A stretch of 64,000 bases of DNA from Duganella aceris. GTDB lineage: Bacteria > Pseudomonadota > Gammaproteobacteria > Burkholderiales > Burkholderiaceae_D. Both the position numbers and the translations under genes were made by a program. Under the pieces are notes generated by a model. The model was not told where the DNA came from. It ran no database searches and was given only the letters and a program-made list of their open reading frames with translations. The first letter of the stretch is position 1; the number at the start of each line of letters is the position of its first letter. This document shows, in pieces, positions 9,206 through 17,627 of the stretch. The stretch covers positions 62,001 through 126,000 of the forward strand of contig NZ_JAADJT010000001.1 of NCBI RefSeq assembly GCF_011090165.1, read 5' to 3'.

Positions 9206-9952
9206 TTATATCTGTGGGACGACTTCGCCGCTGACGCGGTGCGACTTCCCCCGGAACAGCGCGATGGTGCGGCCGTCCTGGTTGCTGATCTTGACGTCGT
9301 AGACGCCGCTCTTGCCGGCCAGCGCCTGTTCGACGGCGGTGGCGCTCAGCACGTCGTGCAGGCGGCCGGGCGCGAGGTAGTCGATGCTGCAGCCGGCGCC
9401 CACGGTCACCAGATTGTGGCTGTTGCAGGCGAAGGCGAAGGCGCTGTCGGCCAGCGCGAAGATGAAGCCGCCGTGGCAGCTGCCATGGCCGTTCAGCATG
9501 TCGTCGCGCACCGTCATCGTCAGCCGCGCGAAGCCGGGCGCGATGGCGGCGATGGTCATGCCCAAGCCTTGCGAGGCCGTGTCGCGCGCGTACATCGCCG
9601 CGGCGGCGGCTTCGGCCATCGCCTGCGCTTCGGTGGCATGTCGCCCGGCAGCGGCGGCCGGCGTCTGCGCCACGGCGGCATTGGGCTCGCGGGCGGCGGC
9701 TGCGGCGTCGCGGATGACGCTGGCGCCGGGGGCGGCGGCAGCGTCGCGGATGGCGGCGGCGCCGGGGGCGGCACCTGCCGCGTCGCGTATGACGCTGGCG
9801 CCGGGGGCGGCGGCTGCGGCGTCGCGGATGGCGGCGGCGCCGGGGGCGGCACCTGCCGCGTCGCGTATGACGCTGGCGCCGGGGGCGGCGGCTGCGGCGT
9901 CGCGGATGGCGGCGCCGCCGGGGGCGGCGGCCAGGATGCCCAGCTTAGTCAT
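9206..9952 (-). CDS. paaI: PaaI hotdog thioesterase with a repeat-expanded N-terminus
   Basis: A 248-residue protein, whereas PaaI is normally about 140-155. The C-terminal part is a complete hotdog thioesterase (SCHGGFIFALADSAFAFAC, catalytic aspartate D169) that hydrolyses phenylacetyl-CoA-type esters when CoA is trapped. The first roughly 105 residues are an alanine-rich tandem repeat (APGASVIRDA alternating with APGAAAIRDA). The normal PaaI start would correspond to about MAEAAAAAMYARD. The ATG at 9952 is chosen because it overlaps the paaH stop (ATGACTAA), which implies coupling; internal starts near residues 104-113 are possible. The repeat units are multiples of 3 bases, so the frame stays open. 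Confidence 0.88.
   Translation of the reverse strand: MTKLGILAAAPGGAAIRDAAAAAPGASVIRDAAGAAPGAAAIRDAAAAAPGASVIRDAAGAAPGAAAIRDAAAAPGASVIRDAAAAAREPNAAVAQTPAAAAGRHATEAQAMAEAAAAAMYARDTASQGLGMTIAAIAPGFARLTMTVRDDMLNGHGSCHGGFIFALADSAFAFACNSHNLVTVGAGCSIDYLAPGRLHDVLSATAVEQALAGKSGVYDVKISNQDGRTIALFRGKSHRVSGEVVPQI
9705..9932. repeat. 36-39 bp tandem minisatellite inside paaI, including a perfect 78-bp duplication
   Basis: Six units start at 9705, 9741, 9780, 9819, 9858 and 9897, each beginning GCGTCGCG on the plus strand and 36 or 39 bases long. Two unit types alternate. Bases 9741-9818 and 9819-9896 are identical over 78 bp, the mark of a recent duplication. All unit lengths are multiples of three, so copy-number changes would lengthen or shorten PaaI without breaking it. 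Confidence 0.95.
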
Positions 9953-11717
9953 GGAAGCGCCCTCCGCTAGCCAGTTTGCGGCGCAGCAGCGGCGAGACGC
10001 GGTAGCGGTCTTCGCCATAGCCTGCGGCCAAATTGGCCAGCACGGTGACGATCTGCTCGACGCCGACCGCATCGGCCCAGGCCAGCGGGCCGCGTGGATA
10101 GTTGACGCCTTTTTGCATCGCAATGTCGGCCGCCTGCGCATTGCAGACGCCCTGGTTGACGGCGTCCGCCGCCTCGTTGGCGAGCATGGCGACAGTGCGC
10201 ATGACAGCCATGCCGGGGACGTCATCAAGCCGCGTGACCGTGAAGCCAGCGGCCTGCAACAGCCCGACCACGGCGTTGTAGGCGGCCGGCGAGCACTGGT
10301 CGGCGCAGGCGATGGCGATGCGCTTGGCGGTCGAGTAGTCCAGCGCGAGGTCGTACAGCACCGTGCCCGGGTGGTTGTTGTCGCGGGCGCGCTGGGTGGC
10401 GCTGCGGCCGTCGGTCAAATAAACGGCGGCGCCGTTGCAGTGGAAGGCCGGCGCCTCGTTCACCGCCGCGCGGCCGCGCGCTTCCGGCACGCTGCGGTGG
10501 GCGATGTCGACGCCGGCGGCGCGCAAGCGTGCGGCCAGCGCGTCGGCCACCGCGCCACCAACCGCGTGCGACGCGCCGCCGATGGCGCCCGCCTCCACGG
10601 TGTAGCTGACATATTCAGGACGCGGCTGCACAGCCTCCGCCTGCGGCCGCAAAGCAGCGTACGAAGGCGCACCCAATGCAGCATCGACGGTGCGAGCGCC
10701 GCCGACAACAGCCGGCGCAAGACCTTCAGCGGCGGAGGCGGAGGCAGTGTCCGTGGCGGCCGGGCCGGCGAGGCTACCGCCGACGGTGCGCGCGGTGGCT
10801 GCGGCGTCGGTGCGCGCGGCAACGGAAGCGGCGGCGGGTGGCGACGCGGCATCGCCATACGAATAGAATCCCCGGCCAGTCTTGCGGCCGAGGAAGCCGG
10901 CGTTGACCATCTCCTGCTGCAGCACCGACGGCGTGAAGCGCGGATCGTTGAAGTACGCATTGAAGACCGATTGCGTGACCGAGAAATTGACGTCATGCCC
11001 GATCAGGTCCATCAACTCGAATGGCCCCATGCGGAAGCCGCCCGCCTCGCGCATCACCGCATCGATGGTGGCGGCATCGGCCGCCTGCTCGTTCAGCAAG
11101 CGCCAGCCTTCCGCATAAAACGGCCGCGCGACACGGTTGACGATGAAGCCCGGCGTGGACTTGGCGTGCACCGGACTCTTGCCCCAGGCGGCCGCTGTGT
11201 CGTACACCGTCTGCGCGACGGCGGCATCGGTGGCCAGCCCGCTGATCACCTCGACCAACGCCATCAACGGCACCGGATTAAAGAAGTGCATGCCGACCAG
11301 CCGCGCCGGCAAGCGCAATGGCGCGGCAATGGCGGTGACCGATATCGACGACGTATTGGTGGCGAGTATGCAGTCATCGCCAACGATGGCCTCCAGCTCC
11401 GCGAACAAGCCGCGCTTGACGTCCAGGTTTTCAACGATGGCCTCGACCACCAGCCCGGCACCGGCGACATCGGCCAGCGCGACGGCCGGCTGCAAGCGCG
11501 CGACGGCGGCGGCGGCATCGACAGCGCTCATGCGCTCCTTGGCGACCAGCTTGTTCAACACCGCAGCGACGTCGGAGATCGCCTTGGCGACCGCCTCCGG
11601 CCGCGTGTCGTACAGCTTGACCGTGTAGCCGGCGACAGCCGCCACCTGCGCAATCCCCGCGCCCATGGCGCCGCTGCCGATAACGGCGACCGGACGTTCG
11701 ATATGAAGAGCCGCCAT
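9945..11717 (-). CDS. paaH: 3-hydroxyadipyl-CoA dehydrogenase PaaH with an expanded interdomain linker
   Basis: A 590-residue NAD-dependent 3-hydroxyacyl-CoA dehydrogenase that oxidises 3-hydroxyadipyl-CoA. It has the Rossmann motif IGSGAMGAG near the N-terminus, the active-site histidine in GMHFFNPVPLM, and a duplicated C-terminal 3HCDH domain. E. coli PaaH has 475 residues. Most of the excess is an alanine-rich linker of about 80 residues (roughly 289-367) between the first C-terminal domain and the second one, with no recognisable fold. It starts one base after the paaG stop and overlaps paaI by 8 bases. Confidence 0.94.
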   Translation of the reverse strand: MAALHIERPVAVIGSGAMGAGIAQVAAVAGYTVKLYDTRPEAVAKAISDVAAVLNKLVAKERMSAVDAAAAVARLQPAVALADVAGAGLVVEAIVENLDVKRGLFAELEAIVGDDCILATNTSSISVTAIAAPLRLPARLVGMHFFNPVPLMALVEVISGLATDAAVAQTVYDTAAAWGKSPVHAKSTPGFIVNRVARPFYAEGWRLLNEQAADAATIDAVMREAGGFRMGPFELMDLIGHDVNFSVTQSVFNAYFNDPRFTPSVLQQEMVNAGFLGRKTGRGFYSYGDAASPPAAASVAARTDAAATARTVGGSLAGPAATDTASASAAEGLAPAVVGGARTVDAALGAPSYAALRPQAEAVQPRPEYVSYTVEAGAIGGASHAVGGAVADALAARLRAAGVDIAHRSVPEARGRAAVNEAPAFHCNGAAVYLTDGRSATQRARDNNHPGTVLYDLALDYSTAKRIAIACADQCSPAAYNAVVGLLQAAGFTVTRLDDVPGMAVMRTVAMLANEAADAVNQGVCNAQAADIAMQKGVNYPRGPLAWADAVGVEQIVTVLANLAAGYGEDRYRVSPLLRRKLASGGRFHD

Positions 11718-11718
11718 C

Positions 11719-12510
11719 TTATTTCCCCTTGAACTGCGGCGCGCGTTTTTCCATGAAGGCGGCGACGCCCTCGCGGTAATCGTCGCTGCGACCCAGTTCG
11801 CTCATCATCCCGCATTCGAGCGTCAGTTGCTGCTGCAAGGTGTTGTGCGGGCTGGCGTACAAGGCCTGCTTGGTGAAGGCCAAACCCTTGGTCGGCGCGC
11901 TGGCGAAGTGACGCGCCATCGCCTGCGTCTCGGCGGCCAGGTCCTCGTCCGGCACCGCCTTCCAGATCAGCCCCCAGGCCTCGGCCTTTTCGGCGCTGAG
12001 CTTTTCGCCCAGCATGGCCAGGCCCATGGCGCGCGCGTTGCCGATCAGGCGAGGCAGGAAGTAAGTGCCGCCGGTGTCGGGGATCAGCCCCAGTTTGCAG
12101 AACACCTCGACGAAGGATGCGGATTTCGCGGCCAGCACGATGTCGCACGCCAGCGCGATGTTGGCGCCGGCGCCGGCGGCCACGCCGTTGACGGCGCAGA
12201 TCACCGGCATCGGCAAGGCGCGCAGCGCCAGCACCAGCGGCGCGTAGTTCTTTTCCACCGAGTCGCCCAGATCGACCGGCCGCGCGCCCGGCTCCACCGA
12301 ACGGTCCGACAAATCCTGGCCGGCGCAGAAGCCGCGCCCGGCGCCGGTCAAGACGAACACGCGCACGCTCTTGTCGGCGCCGACCTTGTGCAGCGCGTGG
12401 CGCACTTCCTCGTGCATGGCCTGGGTGAAGCTGTTTAACTTGTCCGGGCGGTTCAGCGTCAGCGTGGCGACGCCGTCGGTGATGTCGAACAGGATGTTTT
12501 CATAGTTCAT
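11719..12510 (-). CDS. paaG: ring-1,2-epoxyphenylacetyl-CoA isomerase
   Basis: A 263-residue crotonase that isomerises ring-1,2-epoxyphenylacetyl-CoA to oxepin-CoA. Signature segments GRGFCAGQDL, VNGVAAGAGAN and KLGLIPDTGGT match PaaG rather than PaaF. The ATG at 12510 was chosen over upstream in-frame codons because it begins the family's N-terminal strand. It is the only crotonase in the cluster. The paaE stop is 19 bases upstream, and paaH begins 1 base downstream. Confidence 0.94.
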   Translation of the reverse strand: MNYENILFDITDGVATLTLNRPDKLNSFTQAMHEEVRHALHKVGADKSVRVFVLTGAGRGFCAGQDLSDRSVEPGARPVDLGDSVEKNYAPLVLALRALPMPVICAVNGVAAGAGANIALACDIVLAAKSASFVEVFCKLGLIPDTGGTYFLPRLIGNARAMGLAMLGEKLSAEKAEAWGLIWKAVPDEDLAAETQAMARHFASAPTKGLAFTKQALYASPHNTLQQQLTLECGMMSELGRSDDYREGVAAFMEKRAPQFKGK

Positions 12511-12529
12511 GGCGTCTCCGTATGGTTTT

Positions 12530-13609
12530 TTATTCCGCCTGGTCGAAGTCGATGACGACCTTGCCGGTGGTGGGGAAGCTTTGGCAGCTGAGGACATAGC
12601 CGCGCGCGATTTCGTAGTCTTCCAGCGCGTAGTTGACGTCCATGTCGACCTTGCCCTCGATCAGCTTGCAGCGGCAGGTCGAGCACACGCCGCCCTTGCA
12701 CGAGTAGCGCATGTCGATGCCGGCTTTGAGGCCGGCGTCGAGCAGCGATTCCTTGTCCTGGTCCATGGTGAAGGTCGAGGCGCTGCCGTCGAGGATGACG
12801 GTGACTTCGGTCTCGTGGCGGCCGGCTGCCGGATCCAGCGCGCGCGGCTTGTGCTGGTGCTTGGGGATGCTGGCGGCGAACAGTTCGATCTTGATGTTCG
12901 CCTTCGGCATGCCGGCTTCCTGCAAGGCTTCGGAGACGCCGTGCATCATGTCTTCCGGGCCGCAGATGAAGGCGACATCGATGTCGTCGGCGCGCACCCA
13001 GTGTTGCAGGAATTGCGCGGCCTTGTCCTTGGTGATGCGGCCGTTGAACAGTTCGATGTCCTGCTGTTCGCGGCTCATGACGTAGGCCAGCTTCAGGCGC
13101 TCCATGTAGGTGTCCTTCAGATCCGACAGTTCGTCCTTGAAGATCACCGACGACGAGGCGCGGTTGCCGTAGAAGAGCGTGAAGCGGCTGTGCGGTTCGG
13201 CCGCCAGCGTGGTCTTGATGATCGACAGGATCGGCGTGATGCCGCTGCCGCAGGCGAAGGCCAGGTAGTGCTTGCGGTTGGCGGCGTCCAGCGGCACGTT
13301 GAAGTGGCCCATCGGCGGCATCACGTCGAGCGTGGCGCCGGCCTTCAGCGTGTCGTTGGCCCAGCTGGAGAACAGGCCGCCCTGGGTGCGCTTGATGGCG
13401 ACGCGCAGCGCGCCGTCCTGCACGGCGGAGCAGATCGAGTAGGAGCGGCGCACGTCTTCGTCGGCGATCTGGGCGCGCAGCGTGAGGTGCTGGCCTTGCT
13501 GGAACTGGAAGCTGTCGCGCAGCTCGGGCGGGACGGCGAAAGTGACGGCGATGGTGTCGCGCGTTTCGTTGCGCACTTGCGAGATGGTCAGCGGGTGGAA
13601 TTTGCTCAT
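12530..13609 (-). CDS. paaE: phenylacetyl-CoA epoxidase reductase subunit PaaE
   Basis: A 359-residue flavin/iron-sulfur reductase that passes electrons from NADPH to the PaaA diiron centre. It has an FAD-binding domain (RRSYSICS, DVMPPMGHF), an NAD(P)-binding domain (AFACGSGITPILS) and a C-terminal plant-type 2Fe-2S domain with cysteines in YSCKGGVCSTC and VLSCQS. The ATG at 13609 lies 7 bases from the paaD stop. Confidence 0.95.
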   Translation of the reverse strand: MSKFHPLTISQVRNETRDTIAVTFAVPPELRDSFQFQQGQHLTLRAQIADEDVRRSYSICSAVQDGALRVAIKRTQGGLFSSWANDTLKAGATLDVMPPMGHFNVPLDAANRKHYLAFACGSGITPILSIIKTTLAAEPHSRFTLFYGNRASSSVIFKDELSDLKDTYMERLKLAYVMSREQQDIELFNGRITKDKAAQFLQHWVRADDIDVAFICGPEDMMHGVSEALQEAGMPKANIKIELFAASIPKHQHKPRALDPAAGRHETEVTVILDGSASTFTMDQDKESLLDAGLKAGIDMRYSCKGGVCSTCRCKLIEGKVDMDVNYALEDYEIARGYVLSCQSFPTTGKVVIDFDQAE

Positions 13610-13616
13610 GATCTTT

Positions 13617-14225
13617 TTAGTGGCACTTGAAGTAGTCGAAGGGCTCGCGGCAGTCCAGGCATTTGTACAGCGCCTTGCAGGGCGTGGAGCCGAACTGGCT
13701 GGTGATTTCGGTGTGCGTGGAGCCGCAGTTGGGGCAGGCCACAACCAGGCGCGGTTGGGGGCGGCGCGAGATGGCGGTCAGCGCGGCGTTGGCGTTGGCG
13801 TTGCGGCCGGCGCGCAGGCCGCTGATGTCGATCACCTGTTGCGCCGGCGGGGCGATGCCGTAGCCTTTGAGTTTGGCCTTGCCGTCTTCGCTCATCCAGT
13901 CGGTGGTCCAGGCGGGCGACAGCTGGTTGTGCAGGCGGACGGTTTGCAGGCCGTGCGCGTGCAGCGCGTCGGTGATGGCGTCGGCGATGACTTGCATGGC
14001 AGGGCAGCCGGAGTATGTCGGCGTGATCGTGACGTCGCAGGCGCCGTCGGCGGCCAGGCGCACATCGCGCACGATGCCCAGGTCGACGATGGAGATCACC
14101 GGGATCTCCGGATCGGAAACCTCGGCCAGCCAGGCCCAGACCTGCGCGGCGTCAGGCGTGGCGGCGAGCGACGAGCCGGCGCGCGACGGGTCGGCTGGCG
14201 TGGCGGCGATGGCGGCGGCTGTCAT
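13617..14225 (-). CDS. paaD: PaaD, epoxidase maturation protein
   Basis: A 202-residue protein of the DUF59/MIP18 family, required for phenylacetyl-CoA epoxidase activity and thought to help assemble metal centres. The DUF59 core is seen in VSDPEIPVISIVDLGIV and TPTYSGCPAM. A C-terminal zinc ribbon has CPNCG and CLDC. The start is at the ATG, with a low-complexity alanine-rich first 25 residues. Confidence 0.93.
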   Translation of the reverse strand: MTAAAIAATPADPSRAGSSLAATPDAAQVWAWLAEVSDPEIPVISIVDLGIVRDVRLAADGACDVTITPTYSGCPAMQVIADAITDALHAHGLQTVRLHNQLSPAWTTDWMSEDGKAKLKGYGIAPPAQQVIDISGLRAGRNANANAALTAISRRPQPRLVVACPNCGSTHTEITSQFGSTPCKALYKCLDCREPFDYFKCH

Positions 14226-14238
14226 GGCGGGCTCGCGC

Positions 14239-14991
14239 TTACCAGGTGGCGCCGGGATAGGCGCGCTGCAGGAACTGCATCTCGGCCAAAATAAAACCCA
14301 GGTGCTCGCTATGGCGGCCCTGCTTGCCGCCCTTCTGCATCCACGCGTCGGCCGGCGGCATGGTCAGCGTGGCTTCGGCGAAGATCTCGGCGACATGCGC
14401 CAGCCATTGCGCGCGCAGTTCGTCGGCCGGCGGCGCGATGCCTTCGGCGACCATCGCCTCGTCGATCGCGTCATAGGCGAACACCTCGCCGCTGTACATC
14501 CACAACTCGTCGGCGGCAGCCTGCGTCTTGGCGCGGCTAAGCTCCGTGCCGTCGCCCATGCGCACGATCAGATCGCCGCTGCGGCGCAGATGGTAGGTCA
14601 CCTCCTTCAGCGACTTCTCGGCGATGGCGGCGATGCGCACGTCCACACTGCGCGTCAGACCGACGATCAGGAAGTAGTGCCAGCAGTCGAAGTAAAACTG
14701 CCGCATCATGGTGTCGGCGTAGTTGCCGTTCGGCTGCTCCAGCAGCAGGCAGTTCTTGAAATCGTGCGCGTCGCGGTGATAGGCCAGCTTGTCCTCGTCG
14801 CGGCCCGCGCCTTCCAGCTCGCCCGCGTACTCGAACCACAAGCGCGTCTGCCCCAGCAGATCCAGCGCGACGTTGGTCAGCGCCATGTCTTCCTCCAGCG
14901 CCGGGCCTTTGCCGCACAGCTGCGACAACTGCTGGCTGAGAATCAGCGCATTGTCGCCGAGGCGCAGCAGATAATTAACCTTGTTGTCCAT
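14239..14991 (-). CDS. paaC: phenylacetyl-CoA epoxidase structural subunit PaaC
   Basis: A 250-residue ferritin-like subunit that pairs with PaaA in the epoxidase; PaaC has lost the catalytic metal site in this family. Motifs YLLRLGDNALILSQQL and ALDLLGQTR fit. The ATG at 14991 matches known PaaC N-termini; a GTG at 15003 overlapping the paaB stop (GTGA) is an alternative giving four more residues. Confidence 0.94.
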   Translation of the reverse strand: MDNKVNYLLRLGDNALILSQQLSQLCGKGPALEEDMALTNVALDLLGQTRLWFEYAGELEGAGRDEDKLAYHRDAHDFKNCLLLEQPNGNYADTMMRQFYFDCWHYFLIVGLTRSVDVRIAAIAEKSLKEVTYHLRRSGDLIVRMGDGTELSRAKTQAAADELWMYSGEVFAYDAIDEAMVAEGIAPPADELRAQWLAHVAEIFAEATLTMPPADAWMQKGGKQGRHSEHLGFILAEMQFLQRAYPGATW

Positions 14992-14999
14992 GCCGCGCC

Positions 15000-15284
15000 T
15001 CACAGGTTCTTGACTTCTTCCGGCATCGGGAAGAAGGTCGGGTGGCGATACACCTTGCTGTTGGACGGCTCGAACAGCGCACCCTTATCGCCCGGGCTGC
15101 TGGCCACGATGTCGGCCGCGCGCACCACCCAGATGCTGACGCCCTCATTGCGCCGCGTATAAACATCGCGCGCGTTGTTGACCGCCATCTCGGCGTCCGG
15201 CGCGTGCAGGCTGCCGACGTGCTTGTGCGCCAATCCGTGCTGGCTGCGGATGAATACTTCCCACAGGGGCCATTCTTTACTCAT
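15000..15284 (-). CDS. paaB: phenylacetyl-CoA epoxidase subunit PaaB
   Basis: A 94-residue subunit that bridges PaaAC heterodimers in the epoxidase complex. The family start WPLWEVFIRSQHGLAHKHVG and length match PaaB. AAGGAG precedes the ATG. It begins 12 bases after the paaA stop. Confidence 0.96.
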   Translation of the reverse strand: MSKEWPLWEVFIRSQHGLAHKHVGSLHAPDAEMAVNNARDVYTRRNEGVSIWVVRAADIVASSPGDKGALFEPSNSKVYRHPTFFPMPEEVKNL

Positions 15285-15296
15285 GCTTGTCTCCTT

Positions 15297-16283
15297 TTAA
15301 GCCGCTTTGGCGACGGCGTGTTTGTCGGCGTGCGCCACCAGCGCTTCGCGGAACCAGGCGCCATCGTCCCAGGCCTTGACCCGGGTGCGCAGACGCTCGC
15401 GGTTGCACGGGCCGTTGCCCTTCAGGACGTTGTGGAACTCGCTCCAGTCGATGGCGCCGAATTCATAGTGGCCGGTTTCGGCGTTGAACTTCAGGTCCGG
15501 ATCCGGCACGGTCAGGCCCAGGTACTCGGCCTGCGGCACGGTCTGGTCGACCATGCGCTGGCGCAGCTCGTCATTCGAAAACAGCTTGATCCGCCACTGC
15601 GCCGATTGCGCGCTGTTGACCGACTCCGCGTCGGACGGCCCGAACATCATCAGCGACGGCCACCACCAGCGGTTCAGCGCATCCTGCGCCATCGCCTTCT
15701 GCTCCGGCGTGCCCTTGGCCAGCGCCATCATGATGTCGTAGCCCTGGCGCGCGTGGAACGATTCCTCCTTGCAGACGCGGATCATGGCGCGCGCATACGG
15801 GCCGTAGGAGCAGCGGCACAGCGGGATCTGGTTGATGATGGCCGAGCCGTCGACCAGCCAGCCGATCGCGCCCATGTCGGCCCACGACAAGGTCGGGTAG
15901 TTGAAGATGCTGGAATACTTGGCCTTGCCGCTGTGCAGCGCGGCCAGCAGCTCGTCGCGCGACACGCCCAAGGTTTCGGCGGCGCTGTACAGGTACAGGC
16001 CGTGGCCGGCCTCGTCCTGGATCTTGGCCAGCAAGATCGACTTGCGCTTCAATGTCGGCGCGCGCGTCACCCAATTCCCTTCCGGCAACTGGCCGACGAT
16101 CTCCGAGTGCGCGTGCTGCGAGATCTGGCGTATCAGCGTCTTGCGGTAGGCGTCGGGCATCCAGTCCTTGGCCTCGATCTTGACGCCGTCGTCGATGCGG
16201 GCCTGAAAGGCGCGCTCGTCGGCGGCCATGTCGTCGGCCGTGCGGACGGTGCTCAGGCCGGTCTCCACCATTTGTGCGTACAT
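15297..16283 (-). CDS. paaA: phenylacetyl-CoA epoxidase catalytic subunit PaaA
   Basis: A 328-residue diiron oxygenase subunit that epoxidises the aromatic ring of phenylacetyl-CoA. The two ExxH iron ligand motifs are visible in KIQDEAGHG and [11 protein letters not shown], with upstream glutamate-bearing helices. It is the first gene of the operon; GAGGAGACAG stands before the ATG, and a promoter lies about 20-50 bases upstream. Confidence 0.96.
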   Translation of the reverse strand: MYAQMVETGLSTVRTADDMAADERAFQARIDDGVKIEAKDWMPDAYRKTLIRQISQHAHSEIVGQLPEGNWVTRAPTLKRKSILLAKIQDEAGHGLYLYSAAETLGVSRDELLAALHSGKAKYSSIFNYPTLSWADMGAIGWLVDGSAIINQIPLCRCSYGPYARAMIRVCKEESFHARQGYDIMMALAKGTPEQKAMAQDALNRWWWPSLMMFGPSDAESVNSAQSAQWRIKLFSNDELRQRMVDQTVPQAEYLGLTVPDPDLKFNAETGHYEFGAIDWSEFHNVLKGNGPCNRERLRTRVKAWDDGAWFREALVAHADKHAVAKAA

Positions 16284-16306
16284 AGCTGTCTCCTCGTGTA
16301 GGTAAG

Positions 16307-16335
16307 ACTATACGATACGAAATCTGATTTGACTA
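16307..16335 (-). promoter_or_regulatory. paaA promoter (candidate)
   Basis: Read on the minus strand: -35 TAGTCA (16335-16330), a 17-base spacer and -10 TATAGT (16312-16307). The start would fall near 16300, giving a short leader with the GAGGAG site. The -35 box overlaps the -35 box of the divergent paaX promoter. Assigned by consensus match only. Confidence 0.5.
16320..16330. promoter_or_regulatory. candidate PaaX operator palindrome
   Basis: AAATC-T-GATTT is an 11-base palindrome inside the spacer of the paaA promoter and touching the -35 of paaX. The E. coli PaaX site also contains a TGATT core. Binding here would block both promoters, with phenylacetyl-CoA as inducer. The position is seen; the protein assignment is inferred. 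Confidence 0.4.
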
Positions 16336-16357
16336 CGTTTTTTTTGAGTCATATTGT
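16329..16357 (+). promoter_or_regulatory. paaX promoter (candidate)
   Basis: -35 TTGACT (16329-16334), a 17-base spacer and -10 TATTGT (16352-16357) on the plus strand. This is the better consensus match of the divergent pair and would give an untranslated leader of about 80 bases before the paaX ATG. Confidence 0.5.
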
Positions 16358-16443
16358 AGAATGGTATCTTAATGAAATATTTACTGCGCCGCGCCCCGCG
16401 CCAAGTAAACTATTGTTTTCCTATACAGATTAAGCGGCAGGCT

Positions 16444-17361
16444 ATGAATTGCAACGATTGGATCGCCCGATTCCTGGCGGAAGACCCGCCGCGCTCGAAG
16501 TCGCTGGTGGTGACCATCTTCGGCGACGCCATCGTGCCGCACGGCGGTACGGTGTGGCTGGGCAGCCTGATCGAGTTGCTGGCGCCGTTCGGGGTCAACG
16601 ACCGGCTGTTGCGCACCTCGGTGTTCCGGCTGGCGCAGGAAGGCTGGCTCGGTTCGCAGCGCGACGGCCGCCGCAGTTCGTACGCGATCACGCCGGGCGC
16701 GATGGCGCGCTTCCGTCATGCCTACCGCCGCATCTACGCGCCGCTGGCGGTGCACTGGGACGGCCATTGGACGCTGGTGATCAACAGCGGCGAGATCGAC
16801 GCGGTCGAACGCGCCGCGATGCGCAAGGAGCTGCTGTGGGAGGGCTACAGCCTGATCGCGCCGGGCATCTTCGGCCATCCGGCGGCCGACGCCGAAGCCT
16901 TGCAGGAACTGCTGCTGCGCCGGGGCGTGCAGGACAAGCTGCTGGTGCTGCATGCGCGCTCGGTGGCGCAGGTGAGCGGCCTGCCGCTGAACGATCTGGT
17001 GGCCGCCGGCTGGGATTTGACGGGGGTGGCCGACGGTTACCGCCACTTCATCGCCCGCTTCGAGCCGCTGCTGGCGGCGGTGGCGGCCGAGGCCGGGACG
17101 CTGGCGCCGCAACAGGCCTTCGTCATGCGCAGCCTGTTGATCCATGCGTATCGCCGGGTGCAGCTGCACGATCCGCAATTGCCGGTGGAGCTGCTGCCGC
17201 AGCCGTGGCCGGGCGCGCGCGCCTACGAGCTGACGCGCGACATCTACCGGCTGCTGTTCGCCGCCGCCGAGCAGCACGTGCTGGCGACGCTGCGCCGCGA
17301 AGACGCCTCCGCGCCCGAGGCCGACGACTCCTTCTACCAACGCTTCGGCGCGCTGCGCTAG
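16444..17361 (+). CDS. paaX: PaaX, phenylacetyl-CoA-responsive repressor
   Basis: A 305-residue transcriptional repressor of the paa genes. It has a winged-helix N-terminus (SLVVTIFGDAIVPHGG, LRTSVFRLAQEGWL), a central domain and a C-terminal PaaX domain. In E. coli it is released from DNA by phenylacetyl-CoA. The ATG at 16444 is preferred to an in-frame ATG at 16372 because GGCAGG lies just upstream and homologues start here. It is divergent from paaA. Its TAG shares a CTAG with the stop of the convergent DUF2442 gene (4-base overlap). Confidence 0.93.
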   Translation: MNCNDWIARFLAEDPPRSKSLVVTIFGDAIVPHGGTVWLGSLIELLAPFGVNDRLLRTSVFRLAQEGWLGSQRDGRRSSYAITPGAMARFRHAYRRIYAPLAVHWDGHWTLVINSGEIDAVERAAMRKELLWEGYSLIAPGIFGHPAADAEALQELLLRRGVQDKLLVLHARSVAQVSGLPLNDLVAAGWDLTGVADGYRHFIARFEPLLAAVAAEAGTLAPQQAFVMRSLLIHAYRRVQLHDPQLPVELLPQPWPGARAYELTRDIYRLLFAAAEQHVLATLRREDASAPEADDSFYQRFGALR

Positions 17362-17627
17362 CGGGCGAGCGGTTGCGCGGCGATCAGGGGGAATGTTGCC
17401 GGGTCGCGCAACGACGCTATCGACAGGTCGATGTCCAGTGCCGGCCAATATAGGTGATCTGTGCCGGGACGCTGAACCTCCTCGATCTGCGCCAGCGTCG
17501 CGCCGGCGAACCAGGGGAAGTCGGCGCTGGCGGCGTATAGTTTTTCGTTGCCCAGATCGACCCAAAATCCATGTACGGTGACATCGAGAATGCGGACCTC
17601 AGCGGATAAAATAGGAACGCCAGACAT
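17358..17627 (-). CDS. DUF2442 domain protein
   Basis: An 89-residue protein with the DUF2442 pattern (EVRILDVTVHGFWVDLGNEK, FPWFAGATLAQI, LYWPALDIDLSI). Function unknown. These proteins are regularly found next to DUF4160 proteins, as here. AAGGAG lies 7 bases before the ATG at 17627, inside the DUF4160 gene, so the two frames overlap by 29 bases and are surely co-expressed. A toxin-antitoxin-like partnership has been suspected for such pairs but is not shown by this sequence. Confidence 0.8.
   Translation of the reverse strand: MSGVPILSAEVRILDVTVHGFWVDLGNEKLYAASADFPWFAGATLAQIEEVQRPGTDHLYWPALDIDLSIASLRDPATFPLIAAQPLAR

Noticed and set aside
6025..9234. A 1069-codon plus-strand frame opposite paaY-paaJ-paaK
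   Set aside because: Histidine/arginine/glutamine-rich translation with no motif; the minus-strand genes are clearly real.
9556..9852. A proline-rich 98-codon frame within paaI
   Set aside because: The repeat is open in all frames because units are multiples of three; the hotdog domain fixes the real frame.
9705..9932. Possible CRISPR array
   Set aside because: The units are contiguous without unique spacers, lie in a coding frame and there are no cas genes.
16372..16443. Longer paaX start at the ATG at 16372
   Set aside because: The extension has no ribosome-binding site and does not resemble PaaX; it lies in the promoter leader.
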